Positions 8,211 through 16,008 of a stretch of DNA of 37,428 nucleotides are shown here, piece by piece (position 1 is the first letter of the stretch; each line of letters starts with the position of its first letter). The stretch lies in contig JAVEYH010000019.1 in NCBI GenBank assembly GCA_034003585.1, forward strand, positions 1 to 37,428, given 5' to 3'. The notes under the pieces were generated by a model. The model searched no databases. It was not told where the DNA came from and worked only from the letters and a program-made list of their open reading frames with translations. Made by a program: the position numbers and the translations under genes. The stretch comes from JAPXSY01 sp034003585 (GTDB taxonomy: Bacteria > Verrucomicrobiota > Kiritimatiellia > RFP12 > UBA1067).

Positions 8211-9050
8211 ATGAAGCTGATTGTGAACGGAACCGAGATTCCCGAAGAGGCCGTGACCCGTGAGGTCGAGCGCTTGCGCCACGGGTATGAGGAGTATGTC
8301 CGCGCGAACGGCGGCGAGCCGGATGAGGCGCAGCTGCGGGACTGGGCGGTGGAGGGGTTGGTCGAAAACGAAGTGGTGCGGCAGGAGGCGCGCGCGACGC
8401 AGCCCATTCCGTCCGAAGCGCGCATCCGGCAGGAGCTGACGCAATATGCCGATGCCTATTCGTCCTATCCGGAAACCGAGCGGATTCCCCGCGCGCGCGA
8501 GGGGTTGCAGGTCAGGCGATACCTGAAAGAAATCCGGAAGGGCGTGACCGCGCCCGACGAGGCGGCCGCCAAGGCCTATTTCGACGCGCACGCCGAACTC
8601 TTCACGGTGTCGGAGGGGCTGCGTCTGGAACACGTGTGCCGCTTTGTCGACCTGGTCAGCCGCCCCTCAATTTTCATGTCGCTGTTGCAACTCAAAAGTG
8701 ACGTGGAAGCGGGGAGGGTGGATTGGCGGGACGAGGCGTTGCCGCTCTATTCCGAAACCTACGCGCGTGACGGCGGCGCGTTTGCCGTCGTGACGCGCGG
8801 CGAGTTGCCGGAGGCCATAGAGCGGGACCTGTTCGCGCTGCAGCCCGGACAGTGGAGCGAGGTGGTCGATTTCGGGGAGGGAATGCTCCATCTGTTCAAA
8901 GTGACGGAGCGCCTGCCGTCCCGTGCCCTGTCGTTCGAGGAGGTCCGGGAGACCGTGATCCGGTCGCTGCACCAGGCGGCGGCGGAAGAGGCGGCGTACG
9001 CGCGGATCGACGAACTGAAAACAAAGGCCGCTATTGTTCGGGAGGCGTGA
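8211..9050 (+). CDS. Parvulin-type peptidyl-prolyl cis-trans isomerase (SurA/NifM-like), no signal peptide
   Basis: A 279-residue protein with a helical N-terminal chaperone-like region (about 1-115) and a PpiC/parvulin rotamase domain (about 120-235). The rotamase part shows the DGGAFAVVTRGELPEAIE stretch and LQPGQWSEVVDFGEGMLHLFKV, both typical of the family. Unlike SurA or PrsA there is no signal peptide or lipobox: the N-terminus MKLIVNGTEIPEEAV is soluble. A cytoplasmic folding role, as in NifM-like proteins, is therefore likelier. It follows dctM by 21 bp with a GGAAGAAAGG ribosome-binding site. Its last 20 bp overlap the 3' end of the convergent kinase-like gene. The client protein is unknown. 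Confidence 0.82.
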   Translation: MKLIVNGTEIPEEAVTREVERLRHGYEEYVRANGGEPDEAQLRDWAVEGLVENEVVRQEARATQPIPSEARIRQELTQYADAYSSYPETERIPRAREGLQVRRYLKEIRKGVTAPDEAAAKAYFDAHAELFTVSEGLRLEHVCRFVDLVSRPSIFMSLLQLKSDVEAGRVDWRDEALPLYSETYARDGGAFAVVTRGELPEAIERDLFALQPGQWSEVVDFGEGMLHLFKVTERLPSRALSFEEVRETVIRSLHQAAAEEAAYARIDELKTKAAIVREA

Positions 9051-10842
9051 CGTCTTCGGACATCAGGCGCAACGCCTCCTCCAGAAACGGCGCCAGAAGC
9101 GGACAGTGCGCCATCCGCGAACGGATTTCATGGCGTCGCGGGGAATGCAGCAACACCAGGCATTGCGCTGCGGTCTGGTGCGCGTTGCGGGCCGGGTTCA
9201 TCCAGCGCAGTTTCTCTTCCGGGCTCAGCGTGTCCAGCGGCAGTTCGGCCCGGTTCCCGTTGGCATCCAGATGCGCGGTGTTGCCGACGATGGCGCGCGG
9301 GATCACGGTGCGCGTTTTGCCGTTGCGCTCCCACTGCAGCGGTTTGCCGGTCTGATCCAGCAGATATTCGGCTACCAGGCTGTCGGGGTCCGGCATGTCC
9401 GTGAGAAACGCGGCCAGTTCGGCCTGATTGCGGAAGGGGGAGGGGTGCGACTGCACCAGCGCGCGGGCGCGGATGAGGTTCCCCTTGATCAGGGCCTGAG
9501 ACAGCGCGGTCTTCAATGCGGGATGCATCTCCCCGGCGGCAGACGGGTCCGCCGCGATGCCGGCGGCGGAGGGCGGCGGAACGGACAAGTCGGTAACCGC
9601 GGGGGCGCCCGTGTTTTGCGCCGCATGCTCCGCTTCCGGCCTCTTTGCTACGGTCTGCGCTTCTTCCCTCGGCGGGGACTCCGGTTCCGGTGGGAGGGCA
9701 GGTTGCCCTTCCGCGGGTTCCAGAACGGCGCGTACCCAGAACAACCCGGTCAACCAGGCCGCCAGAGCCAGCCAGCAGAAACCTTCCCGAACAAGGGTTT
9801 CTTTTCGGATCTCACGCGCGTGATCCTCTTCGATGGTTTTCGACTGATACGCCGTGATCTTCTCGTTTTTCGGACGGCCCGACATCCGGATCCGCGGACT
9901 CGCAGCCTCTTGTCCCTCTGCGGGCGGGGCGGAAACGCTGTCGCGCAAAGGCGCGGCGTCTACCGTGCTGGGCGCCGCATCGTCCGGGCAAACGCAGGCG
10001 GGGGGGGTGCCCTGCCGAAGCCGCTCCAGATCCTGCCGGACCGCATCCCATCCGTCATAGCGGTTTTCCGGCGATTTCATCATGAGCCGGTGCAGAAACC
10101 AGGAGAAGGGTTTCGGCAGATCATTACGCACGAGATGCGGCGGCGGCACCCGGCGGTTCCGGTGCGCCGCGAGAATCGACACCACATCCAGCTCCTCGAA
10201 CGGCAGATGCCCGGTCGCCAGATAATAGAGCAACGCACCCAGCGCGTACATATCGGACTGCGTCGTCAGTGTGCGGGATCCGGAGGCCTGTTCCGGCGAG
10301 AGGAAACAGGGCGTTCCGACAATCAGGCCCTGATCCATGGCCGTCGCGTCGATACCGGGTCCGGCCTCGATGGCCAGACTGAAATCCGTGATTTTCGCGA
10401 TGCCGCGCGCATCCAGGCGGATCGTCGCGCCTTTCAGGTTGCGGTGGACGAGATGCGCGGAACGCCACATCTGATCCAGACCGTCCGTTAGGGACGCGGC
10501 GATCCGGAGGATCTGCGGGAACGGCAGGGGGCCGTGCCGTACAACGAGTTCCTCCAGTGTGGGTCCGTCCACCTGCTCCATGACCACATAGTGCAGGGGC
10601 GCTTCGCTGACGATATCGAAAATGGCGCAGACCGCCTCGCTTTTGATGCGGGCGATCCGGCGGGCGATCATCAGGAAATGCGCCGTTTCCTCAGGATTCC
10701 GGGCCGCGTGTTCTTTCAGGATCCGCAGGATGACGGTTCGGTCCAGGTTGGATTGCACGGCGCGCCAAACCAAGGTCCGGCTGGTCTCATCCAGTTGTTC
10801 GAGCAATCGGAAACCGCGTTGTTCTATGGCGTCGTTCTTCAC
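9031..10842 (-). CDS. Membrane-anchored protein-kinase-like protein, probable pseudokinase
   Basis: 603 residues. Residues 1-275 are a Hanks-type kinase fold: VVMEQVDGPTLEELV hinge, LVHRNLKGATI catalytic loop, TDFSLA magnesium loop, SPEQASG, and SDMYALGALLYYLATG helix F. Key catalytic positions are changed: the beta-3 lysine is Arg40 (VILRIL), the catalytic Asp of HRD is Asn135 (HRN), DFG is DFS (153-155), and the N-terminal loop (14-28) has no glycine pattern. Phosphotransfer is therefore unlikely. A Pro/Ala-rich linker, one transmembrane helix (about 354-372), a second low-complexity stretch and a C-terminal domain of unknown function (about 455-603) follow. The cytoplasmic kinase-like part would face an extracytoplasmic C-terminus. 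The start is GTG; no good ribosome-binding site is visible. A sigma70-like promoter lies at 10902-10930. Confidence 0.85.
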   Translation of the reverse strand: MKNDAIEQRGFRLLEQLDETSRTLVWRAVQSNLDRTVILRILKEHAARNPEETAHFLMIARRIARIKSEAVCAIFDIVSEAPLHYVVMEQVDGPTLEELVVRHGPLPFPQILRIAASLTDGLDQMWRSAHLVHRNLKGATIRLDARGIAKITDFSLAIEAGPGIDATAMDQGLIVGTPCFLSPEQASGSRTLTTQSDMYALGALLYYLATGHLPFEELDVVSILAAHRNRRVPPPHLVRNDLPKPFSWFLHRLMMKSPENRYDGWDAVRQDLERLRQGTPPACVCPDDAAPSTVDAAPLRDSVSAPPAEGQEAASPRIRMSGRPKNEKITAYQSKTIEEDHAREIRKETLVREGFCWLALAAWLTGLFWVRAVLEPAEGQPALPPEPESPPREEAQTVAKRPEAEHAAQNTGAPAVTDLSVPPPSAAGIAADPSAAGEMHPALKTALSQALIKGNLIRARALVQSHPSPFRNQAELAAFLTDMPDPDSLVAEYLLDQTGKPLQWERNGKTRTVIPRAIVGNTAHLDANGNRAELPLDTLSPEEKLRWMNPARNAHQTAAQCLVLLHSPRRHEIRSRMAHCPLLAPFLEEALRLMSEDVTPPEQ

Positions 10843-10881
10843 TCGTGACCATCCGGCTTTTCGTGTGCGGCCGGGATGTCC

Positions 10882-10899
10882 GCCCCGTCCATATGGGGC
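10882..10899 (-). other. Small hairpin in the leader of the kinase-like gene
   Basis: Arms GCCCC (10882-10886) and GGGGC (10895-10899) enclose an 8-nt loop, just downstream of the predicted transcription start. It may equally be the weak end signal of the upstream sialidase-like transcript. There is no T-run. Confidence 0.3.
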
Positions 10900-10901
10900 T
10901 C

Positions 10902-10930
10902 ATTGTGCCAGATGCCGCCTGTCCGGTCAA
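10902..10930 (-). promoter_or_regulatory. Sigma70-like promoter of the kinase-like gene
   Basis: On the minus strand, -35 TTGACC (10925-10930, 5 of 6 to consensus) and -10 CACAAT (10902-10907, 4 of 6) are separated by exactly 17 bp. Transcription would begin near 10895, about 50 nt before the GTG start. It lies in the 104-bp gap after the sialidase-like gene. Confidence 0.6.
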
Positions 10931-10946
10931 TGCGTGCGCATGACGG

Positions 10947-12224
10947 CTATCTCTTTTCCGTGCCGCGTTTTTTCAGGGGGCGGCTGATCAGCATCCGGAG
11001 TCTCGACTTTGCCCCGACGAGTCTGCTTTCGAGGATGTCCTGCTCGGTGAAGCGCGCGAGCAGGATTTCGCCGTCGGTGTTGCGGTTACGGTCATAGGAG
11101 ATGTAAAGGGTCCCGTCGGGTGCCTGGAACCCGTCGGGGTAGGAGACGCCATTGCGCTCGTCGAGCATGAGCCCGCCGCGCCAGGTCTTGCCGTCGTCCT
11201 CGGAAAGAAAGGCCTTGAGCTTGTTGCGCTTGCCTTCGGTCGAGTCGGCGGTGTCGCCGTGTTTGACAAGCAGGATGCGGCCAGAGGCGAGACGGCGGAT
11301 GTGGAAGCGCGCGACGGGCTGACGGATGTTTTCGGGCGCGGTAGGTTCGGACCAGGTCTTGCCTTTGTCGCCGGAGAAGCTCTGCATAAGGCCCTTGCCG
11401 GTGCGGGCCAGCATCCAGAGCGATCCGTCTCTGCGCTCGATGAACATGTGCTCGTCCCAGCAGGGGTTGGGGTAGGCGACACAGCCGAGACGTTCCCAGG
11501 TCGCGCCCTGGTCAGCTGAGCGGAAAACGTTTGCGCCGCGGAGGGGGTCGAGTTCTTTGAACGCGCCGCGGAAGGGGCCGAACCCGCCGCTGCGGTTGAG
11601 CGAGACCGGGAGGAGCCATTCGCCGGTCGAAAGGACGATCGGCTTGTTGAGCGTGTGACCATGCCAGATACGGCGGGGCGCGGACCAGACAGGCTTGTCC
11701 GCGTCAGGGTTTTCGCAGACCGCCTCCCACGAGCCGGCGCGGCCGTCGAACTGCATCATCGATTGGCTGAAGAACAGGTGAAGCTTCCCGTTCGGGTCGG
11801 TCCAGAGGTTGCCGACCAGCGTGCTGCGGGGCATGGGCAGGCGGTCGGGGGCGTGGGCGTCGATCACGAGGCAGGGTTTGGACCAGGTCTCGCCGTCGTC
11901 GTCGCTGCGGTTGAGCACGAAGAAGGCTTTGGGGCCGTCTTCGCCCGCGACCCAACAGGCCCAGAGGCGGCCGCCGGGCGCGCGTGCGATGCCGATGGTC
12001 ATGCCGTAGTCGAGCCGGTCGTAGTCGTACTTTGGCAGCGGGTCGGTGTTCAGCGTTGGCGGGATCAGCGCGAGGTCGGCGATACGCTCCATGGTTTTGA
12101 GCTCGAAGGCCTGGACTTCCTCTTTGGACATCGCGGCGAAGAGGGCTTCGGGCGCGGGGGTTTGGGCGAAAGCCAGGGAGCCGGACAGGATGAACAAGGC
12201 GGCGGAAAAGCGCAAGTGCGGCAC
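10947..12224 (-). CDS. Secreted sialidase-like BNR/Asp-box protein
   Basis: A 425-residue six-bladed propeller-type protein with a cleavable signal peptide (hydrophobic FSAALFILSGSLAFA, then Q-T-P). Four Asp-boxes of the form S-x-D-x-G-x-T-W are visible: SDDDGETW, SADQGATW, SGDKGKTW and SEDDGKTW. These mark the sialidase/BNR fold and are structural, not catalytic, so activity as an exo-sialidase is not assured; related proteins act on other sugars or have no known activity. YDRNRNTDGEILLARF near the C-terminus is common in this group. The start is a GTG with a strong AAAAGGAG ribosome-binding site (12232-12239). A likely role is glycan trimming outside the cytoplasm, in line with the sulfatase and DUF6259 protein in this window. 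Confidence 0.82.
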   Translation of the reverse strand: MPHLRFSAALFILSGSLAFAQTPAPEALFAAMSKEEVQAFELKTMERIADLALIPPTLNTDPLPKYDYDRLDYGMTIGIARAPGGRLWACWVAGEDGPKAFFVLNRSDDDGETWSKPCLVIDAHAPDRLPMPRSTLVGNLWTDPNGKLHLFFSQSMMQFDGRAGSWEAVCENPDADKPVWSAPRRIWHGHTLNKPIVLSTGEWLLPVSLNRSGGFGPFRGAFKELDPLRGANVFRSADQGATWERLGCVAYPNPCWDEHMFIERRDGSLWMLARTGKGLMQSFSGDKGKTWSEPTAPENIRQPVARFHIRRLASGRILLVKHGDTADSTEGKRNKLKAFLSEDDGKTWRGGLMLDERNGVSYPDGFQAPDGTLYISYDRNRNTDGEILLARFTEQDILESRLVGAKSRLRMLISRPLKKRGTEKR

Positions 12225-12279
12225 GGTGGAACTCCTTTTGTGTCGGTGAACCCCATATGGCAGGGGCCGAATTAAAGAT

Positions 12280-12294
12280 ATTTATCGCATAAAT
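12280..12294. promoter_or_regulatory. 15-bp palindrome, candidate operator for the sialidase-like gene
   Basis: ATTTATCGCATAAAT has perfect 6-bp arms around CGC. It sits 56 bp upstream of the GTG start of the sialidase-like gene, inside the only markedly AT-rich stretch of this gap. It could be a repressor or activator site or overlap the promoter -10 region. No regulator gene is nearby. Confidence 0.4.
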
Positions 12295-12454
12295 TGGCCG
12301 TAGAGCGCAAGCGCGCCGGTCATGCGTGCGCGTGGACGGTTCGCCCGAACGTGTCCCCGTCCGCACGTATTCGTTACACCTCCCCGATTCTGCGGGAGTG
12401 AGTCCTCCGGGACGTCCGGCCTTCGTTACGGTCGCGTGTCAGATGAAACGGGGA

Positions 12455-12483
12455 TTGACAGATCGGGGCGGGCTTGGTGCAAT
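12455..12483 (+). promoter_or_regulatory. Sigma70-like promoter upstream of dnaG
   Basis: Perfect -35 TTGACA (12455-12460) and -10 TGCAAT (12478-12483, 4 of 6) with 17-bp spacing. Transcription would begin near 12490, leaving a leader of about 140 nt before dnaG. Confidence 0.55.
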
Positions 12484-12629
12484 CCTCAGTCAGCCGGGAC
12501 GTCGGGAAGCGCTCCGGCTTGTGGCGGAGGGGAGGGCATGGTATGTTCTCTATCAATCCCGCCGGTTCCCCGCCCGGTCCCGCGGGAACAAACCGGTGCC
12601 GGCCACGGGCAGTCAGGTGAAGCGGTTTC

Positions 12630-14699
12630 ATGGCAGTCAGAATCACAGAGTCCATTCTGGAAGAGATCCGCGCCCGGATCGACATTGTTGACGTGATCGG
12701 TTCCCGCGTGCCGCTGAAGAAGGCGGGCGGTTCATTCAAGGCCTGTTGCCCTTTCCATCATGAGAAGACGCCGTCGTTCACGGTCAACCCCACGCGGCAA
12801 AGCTTCCACTGTTTCGGCTGCGGGGAAAAGGGCGATGTGTTTTCGTTTGTGATGAAGCAGGATGGCCTGACCTTTGTCGACGCGGTCAAAGCGATGGCGG
12901 AACGCGCCGGGGTCGCGCTTCAGGACGGAGAGGATCAGGGGGCGTCAGGCGAACGCGCGGTCCTGTACGCGGCGCATGCCGCCGTGGCGGAGTATTACCG
13001 GCAATGCCTGCTGAACCTGCCGGAGGCGGAACACGCGCGCCGTTATCTGGCCCAGCGCAAACTGTCCGGGGAGATCGTGGAATCCTTCGGGATCGGTTAT
13101 GCGCCGGAACATGCCGCCGACGCCCTGCTGAACGCGCTCGAAAAAAGCCGCTTCACCCCGGAGGTGCTGGTCCGGGCCGGTATTCTCTGCGAGTCGGACC
13201 GTGACGGTCGGGGCCGTTACTTCGACCGCTTCCACGGGCGGCTCATGTTCCCGATTTGGGATCGGCAAGGCCGGGTGGTGGCCTTCAGCGGCCGACTCCT
13301 GGCGCCGAGGGAACGGGCCGGAAAGTACGTCAACAGCCCGGAGACGCCGATTTTCACCAAAAGCCGTGTACTCTACGCGTTCCACAAGGCCAGCGGGAAA
13401 ATCGTCAAACATCCGCGGCGTGAGGCGCTCGTGTGCGAGGGTCAGATCGACGTGATCCGCTGTCACGCCTCCGGTTTCGAAACCGCTGTCGCGTCGCAGG
13501 GCACGGCGTTCACCCGGGACCACGTGAAGCTGCTCAAACGGTATGCCGACAGCGTGACGCTGGTCTTTGACGGCGACAGCGCGGGGCGCAAGGCCGCGCT
13601 GCACACCGGCACGCTTTTTCTGGAAGAGGAGATCCCGGTCCGCGTGGCCTGTCTGCCTGCCGGGGAGGACCCCGATTCGCTCTTGCGCGATCAGGGCCCC
13701 GAACCGTTCCGGGACCTGCTGGAACGCGCGGTTTCGCTCATCGCCTTCCAGATTGAAACGCAGATGCGGGACGAGCCGAACCCCGAGGCGATCGATGCGG
13801 TCAGCCGTGTGGCGCGCGGCGTGATCGGTACCCTGGCCGCATGCCCCGGCGCCGTGTTGCGCACGCGGCTGTTGCAGGAAGCGGGGGAACGGCTGCATCT
13901 GCCGTATTCCGCGCTGGAGGAGGATCTCGAGAAGCATCGCGAGGCGCTGAGCCGGAAAGCGGCTCTGGCCCAGACTTTCAAAACCGGCGGTGCCGCGGCC
14001 GTTCCGCTGGACAAAACGCGCGAAGAACGGCACGAGGGGCCGGAACCGTCTCCGGAGGGCAATGTCGACTTGGATGCCGGCGCCGCCTTCGCGCCGCCTT
14101 CGCGCCTGGAGATTCTCGTATGCGAATGCCTGATCGAGCATGAGCGGGACCCGGTGGTGTTCGAACTCGTTTCGCGGTATCTGCCGCTTGACCTGATTGC
14201 TCATCCGTTCGCGCGCGATCTCGTGGCGGTCCTGCTCCGTCAGTATCAGAGCGGCGAGGACATGCTGACCCGGTATTATCAGCAAACCCTGCAGGAGTGG
14301 ATTCCGCTGTTCGACCGCCTGCTTGCGCACAAACAGAAGATGCTCTGCGCCCGCGAGATGACCCAAGAGGATGCGGTTCAGGACTTGATCCGGCAATTGT
14401 GGATCGACCGGCTCAAAGCGGAGCAGCGGGCATTGGGAGCGGAATCGTCGCCGGAGTGCGACGCCCGGCGGTACACGCTGTCCCTGCGCAGGAAAGCGCT
14501 GCGCAACCGTCCGTGGGAACAGGTGTGCGGTCTGCTGGCGGAGCTGGGCGCGCCGGGCGCTACGGGTTCGGGGGGGGCGGCGGAGGCGGCGCCGGCTGGG
14601 GTTGGATCTTGCGCACATGCAGCGGATAGCGCATCCGCAGTTTCTGATCCAGAAGAATTTCCACCCAGTGCGTACCCGCCTGATGAAATGCCAGATTGA
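12630..14699 (+). CDS. dnaG: DNA primase DnaG
   Basis: A 689-residue bacterial primase that makes RNA primers at the replication fork. The N-terminal CHC2 zinc-binding domain has Cys40, His43, Cys61 and Cys64 (CPFHHEKTPSF, FHCFGCGEKGDVFSF). The RNA-polymerase core includes GYAPEHA and FPIWDRQGRVVAFSGR near 206-222. The Toprim domain shows CEGQIDVI (catalytic Glu270) and VFDGDSAGRKA (Asp314, Asp316). The C-terminal part, which should bind DnaB, is less conserved. The last roughly 47 codons are Ala/Gly/Pro-rich and lie opposite the DUF6941 gene. A run of eight G near 14570-14577 precedes this tail, so its true end could differ if the run length were misread. rpoD, often next to dnaG, is not here. 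Confidence 0.95.
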   Translation: MAVRITESILEEIRARIDIVDVIGSRVPLKKAGGSFKACCPFHHEKTPSFTVNPTRQSFHCFGCGEKGDVFSFVMKQDGLTFVDAVKAMAERAGVALQDGEDQGASGERAVLYAAHAAVAEYYRQCLLNLPEAEHARRYLAQRKLSGEIVESFGIGYAPEHAADALLNALEKSRFTPEVLVRAGILCESDRDGRGRYFDRFHGRLMFPIWDRQGRVVAFSGRLLAPRERAGKYVNSPETPIFTKSRVLYAFHKASGKIVKHPRREALVCEGQIDVIRCHASGFETAVASQGTAFTRDHVKLLKRYADSVTLVFDGDSAGRKAALHTGTLFLEEEIPVRVACLPAGEDPDSLLRDQGPEPFRDLLERAVSLIAFQIETQMRDEPNPEAIDAVSRVARGVIGTLAACPGAVLRTRLLQEAGERLHLPYSALEEDLEKHREALSRKAALAQTFKTGGAAAVPLDKTREERHEGPEPSPEGNVDLDAGAAFAPPSRLEILVCECLIEHERDPVVFELVSRYLPLDLIAHPFARDLVAVLLRQYQSGEDMLTRYYQQTLQEWIPLFDRLLAHKQKMLCAREMTQEDAVQDLIRQLWIDRLKAEQRALGAESSPECDARRYTLSLRRKALRNRPWEQVCGLLAELGAPGATGSGGAAEAAPAGVGSCAHAADSASAVSDPEEFPPSAYPPDEMPD

Positions 14700-14982
14700 G
14701 AAAAACCTCCACGGTGGTTGCGACCTGCTGGTCGTTGGAGAGCGTGATCGGCACCGGCTGCCCTTCTCCCACGACCGTCAGCCCATCCGGCGCCATGATG
14801 CGTGACCGTTGGGTGAAGGTGCCCGCTCCGGCACACCAGCGGTTCATCAGGCAAATGCGCGGACAGACCGGTTGATTCGCGGCTTGCACCAGCCCGTCGA
14901 AAATGCCGATCAGCATGAATTTTCCGTTGCGCTCCTGCCGCACATCGTCGCACAACAGACTCGCCTGAAGGTCGGGTACCAT
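14560..14982 (-). CDS. DUF6941 family protein
   Basis: A 140-residue protein of unknown function. The N-terminus MVPDLQASLLCDDVRQ, followed by GKFMLIGIFDGL, matches the pattern I recall for the DUF6941 family (small bacterial proteins starting with a catalogue-like LLCDD motif). The middle is beta-rich with PITLSNDQQVATTVEVFL, suggesting an Ig/C2-like sandwich. It ends in a proline-rich tail (seven consecutive Pro) that corresponds to the G-rich tract opposite dnaG. I chose the ATG at 14982 because a GAGGTG ribosome-binding site lies just before it and the family motif begins there. The gene lies 87 bp after the NYN/LOTUS gene on the same strand. Its 3' end overlaps dnaG by 140 bp. No signal peptide. 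Function unknown. Confidence 0.78.
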   Translation of the reverse strand: MVPDLQASLLCDDVRQERNGKFMLIGIFDGLVQAANQPVCPRICLMNRWCAGAGTFTQRSRIMAPDGLTVVGEGQPVPITLSNDQQVATTVEVFLNLAFHQAGTHWVEILLDQKLRMRYPLHVRKIQPQPAPPPPPPPNP

Positions 14983-15003
14983 AACACACCTCACATTGGC
15001 ACA

Positions 15004-15032
15004 AGGATACCGGTTCCCTGTCCGCGCGTCCA
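15004..15032 (-). promoter_or_regulatory. Candidate promoter of the DUF6941 gene
   Basis: On the minus strand, -35 TGGACG (15027-15032) and -10 TATCCT (15004-15009), each 4 of 6 to consensus, with 17-bp spacing. The start would fall near 14997, giving a leader of about 15 nt that includes the GAGGTG ribosome-binding site. If real, this gene can be expressed apart from the NYN/LOTUS gene. Confidence 0.4.
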
Positions 15033-15069
15033 GCACCCGTGAATCGAACGGCCGGCGTGACGCCTTCGG

Positions 15070-15894
15070 TCAAGGCGCGCCGAGGCCGGCTGCGCGGCGT
15101 TCCGACTTTTCGGGCCTCGTGCGCCGATCGCGGATATACATGGCCGTCCCGTTGCGGCGCTCGATCCGGAACAGGTCTGTGGCGCGGATGAGATCGCTCC
15201 ACCGCTTGTAGCCGTAATTGACCGGCGAGAACGATTTTTGATTGGCGATATACTGGGATACCCGGCTCATCGGCGACCACCCGTCGTCGTCGGCGGTGTT
15301 GTCGCAGGCCAGCCGCAGCATGCGCACCAACCCGGTGTCGCCGCGCAGTTCATTTTTTGTCTTGCGGGCGTCCTCGTCCGCGCGCGGCGGGTCAACGGAC
15401 TCCCCGGCGGCGCGTTTCTTCGGGGAGGCCGCAACGGACGAGGCCTCGTCCTCCCGCGCGGCGGAGATCAGGTCTTCCGTGAAGATGAATTGCGAACAGG
15501 CTTTGATGAACGGGGCCGGGGTCTTCTTTTCGCCGAAACCGAACACCTGTTTCCCGCTCTCCAGGAGGCGCACCACCAGCGGCGTGAAGTCACTGTCGCT
15601 GCTCATGATCGCGAAACACTCGATCGCGTTGGTGTACAGGATATCCATGGCATCGATGATGATGGCGGCGTCCGTGGCGTTCTTGCCTTTGGTGTAGCCG
15701 AACTGTTGAACCGGTTTCAACGCAAAAAGCAGCGAGTGCGACTCCCAGTGTTTCAACTGGCTGCTCTTCCAGTCACCGTACGCCCGGCGAATGTTCACAA
15801 CCCCGTATTTGGCCAGTTCGTTGAGGACCGGCTCCACCGCCTCGCGGCTCGTGTTGTCGCAATCGATCAGCAGCGCGATGTTCTTGTTGTTCAT
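15070..15894 (-). CDS. NYN-domain (PIN-like) protein with C-terminal LOTUS/OST-HTH domain
   Basis: 274 residues. The N-terminal NYN domain (about 1-140) shows the acidic metal-binding pattern of the PIN-like nuclease fold: LLIDCDN (Asp11, Asp13), KNATDAAIIIDAMD (Asp75, Asp81) and MSSDSDFTPL (Asp100, Asp102). A charged linker follows. The C-terminal region (about 190-265), with DDGWSPMSRVSQYIANQ and YGYKRWSDLIRATDLFRIE, matches the LOTUS/OST-HTH RNA-binding fold. This LabA/DUF88 plus LOTUS architecture is known across bacteria; the predicted role is RNA cleavage or RNA binding in the cytoplasm, with target unknown. All expected acidic residues are present, so activity is plausible. The start at 15894 lacks an evident ribosome-binding site. 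DUF6941 is the next gene downstream. Confidence 0.88.
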   Translation of the reverse strand: MNNKNIALLIDCDNTSREAVEPVLNELAKYGVVNIRRAYGDWKSSQLKHWESHSLLFALKPVQQFGYTKGKNATDAAIIIDAMDILYTNAIECFAIMSSDSDFTPLVVRLLESGKQVFGFGEKKTPAPFIKACSQFIFTEDLISAAREDEASSVAASPKKRAAGESVDPPRADEDARKTKNELRGDTGLVRMLRLACDNTADDDGWSPMSRVSQYIANQKSFSPVNYGYKRWSDLIRATDLFRIERRNGTAMYIRDRRTRPEKSERRAAGLGAP

Positions 15895-15973
15895 GGGAAG
15901 AAGGTATCATGCCCGGGCGGGCCGACAGAAGAAAAATGCACGACCGAATCTCTCCCCCTGCGGCACTCACGGC

Positions 15974-16002
15974 TTGAGTTCACAAAAGGGCTGGGGTACA
16001 GT
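15974..16002 (+). promoter_or_regulatory. Promoter of folE, apparently leaderless
   Basis: -35 TTGAGT (15974-15979) and -10 TACAGT (15997-16002), both 4 of 6 to consensus, with 17-bp spacing. The -10 ends six bases before the folE ATG at 16009, so transcription should begin at or next to the start codon. No ribosome-binding site is visible, which fits. Confidence 0.55.
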
Positions 16003-16008
16003 GGCGGC

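Larger units (their letters stand above)
12225..12629. other. 405-bp divergent intergenic region (sialidase-like gene / dnaG)
   Basis: This gap carries regulatory sites for both neighbours. An AT-rich island at about 12270-12295 stands out from the GC-rich surroundings and contains a palindrome (12280-12294). A sigma70-like promoter for dnaG lies at 12455-12483. I see no convincing gene; short open frames here have no start signal or recognisable product. Confidence 0.6.

Noticed and set aside
12322..12696. Short open frames upstream of dnaG
   Set aside because: They cross the dnaG promoter and start region, lack a ribosome-binding site and have no recognisable product.
15053..15063. GGCGTGACGCC inverted repeat just after the NYN/LOTUS gene
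   Set aside because: Loop of a single base and short arms; too weak to call a terminator in GC-rich DNA.
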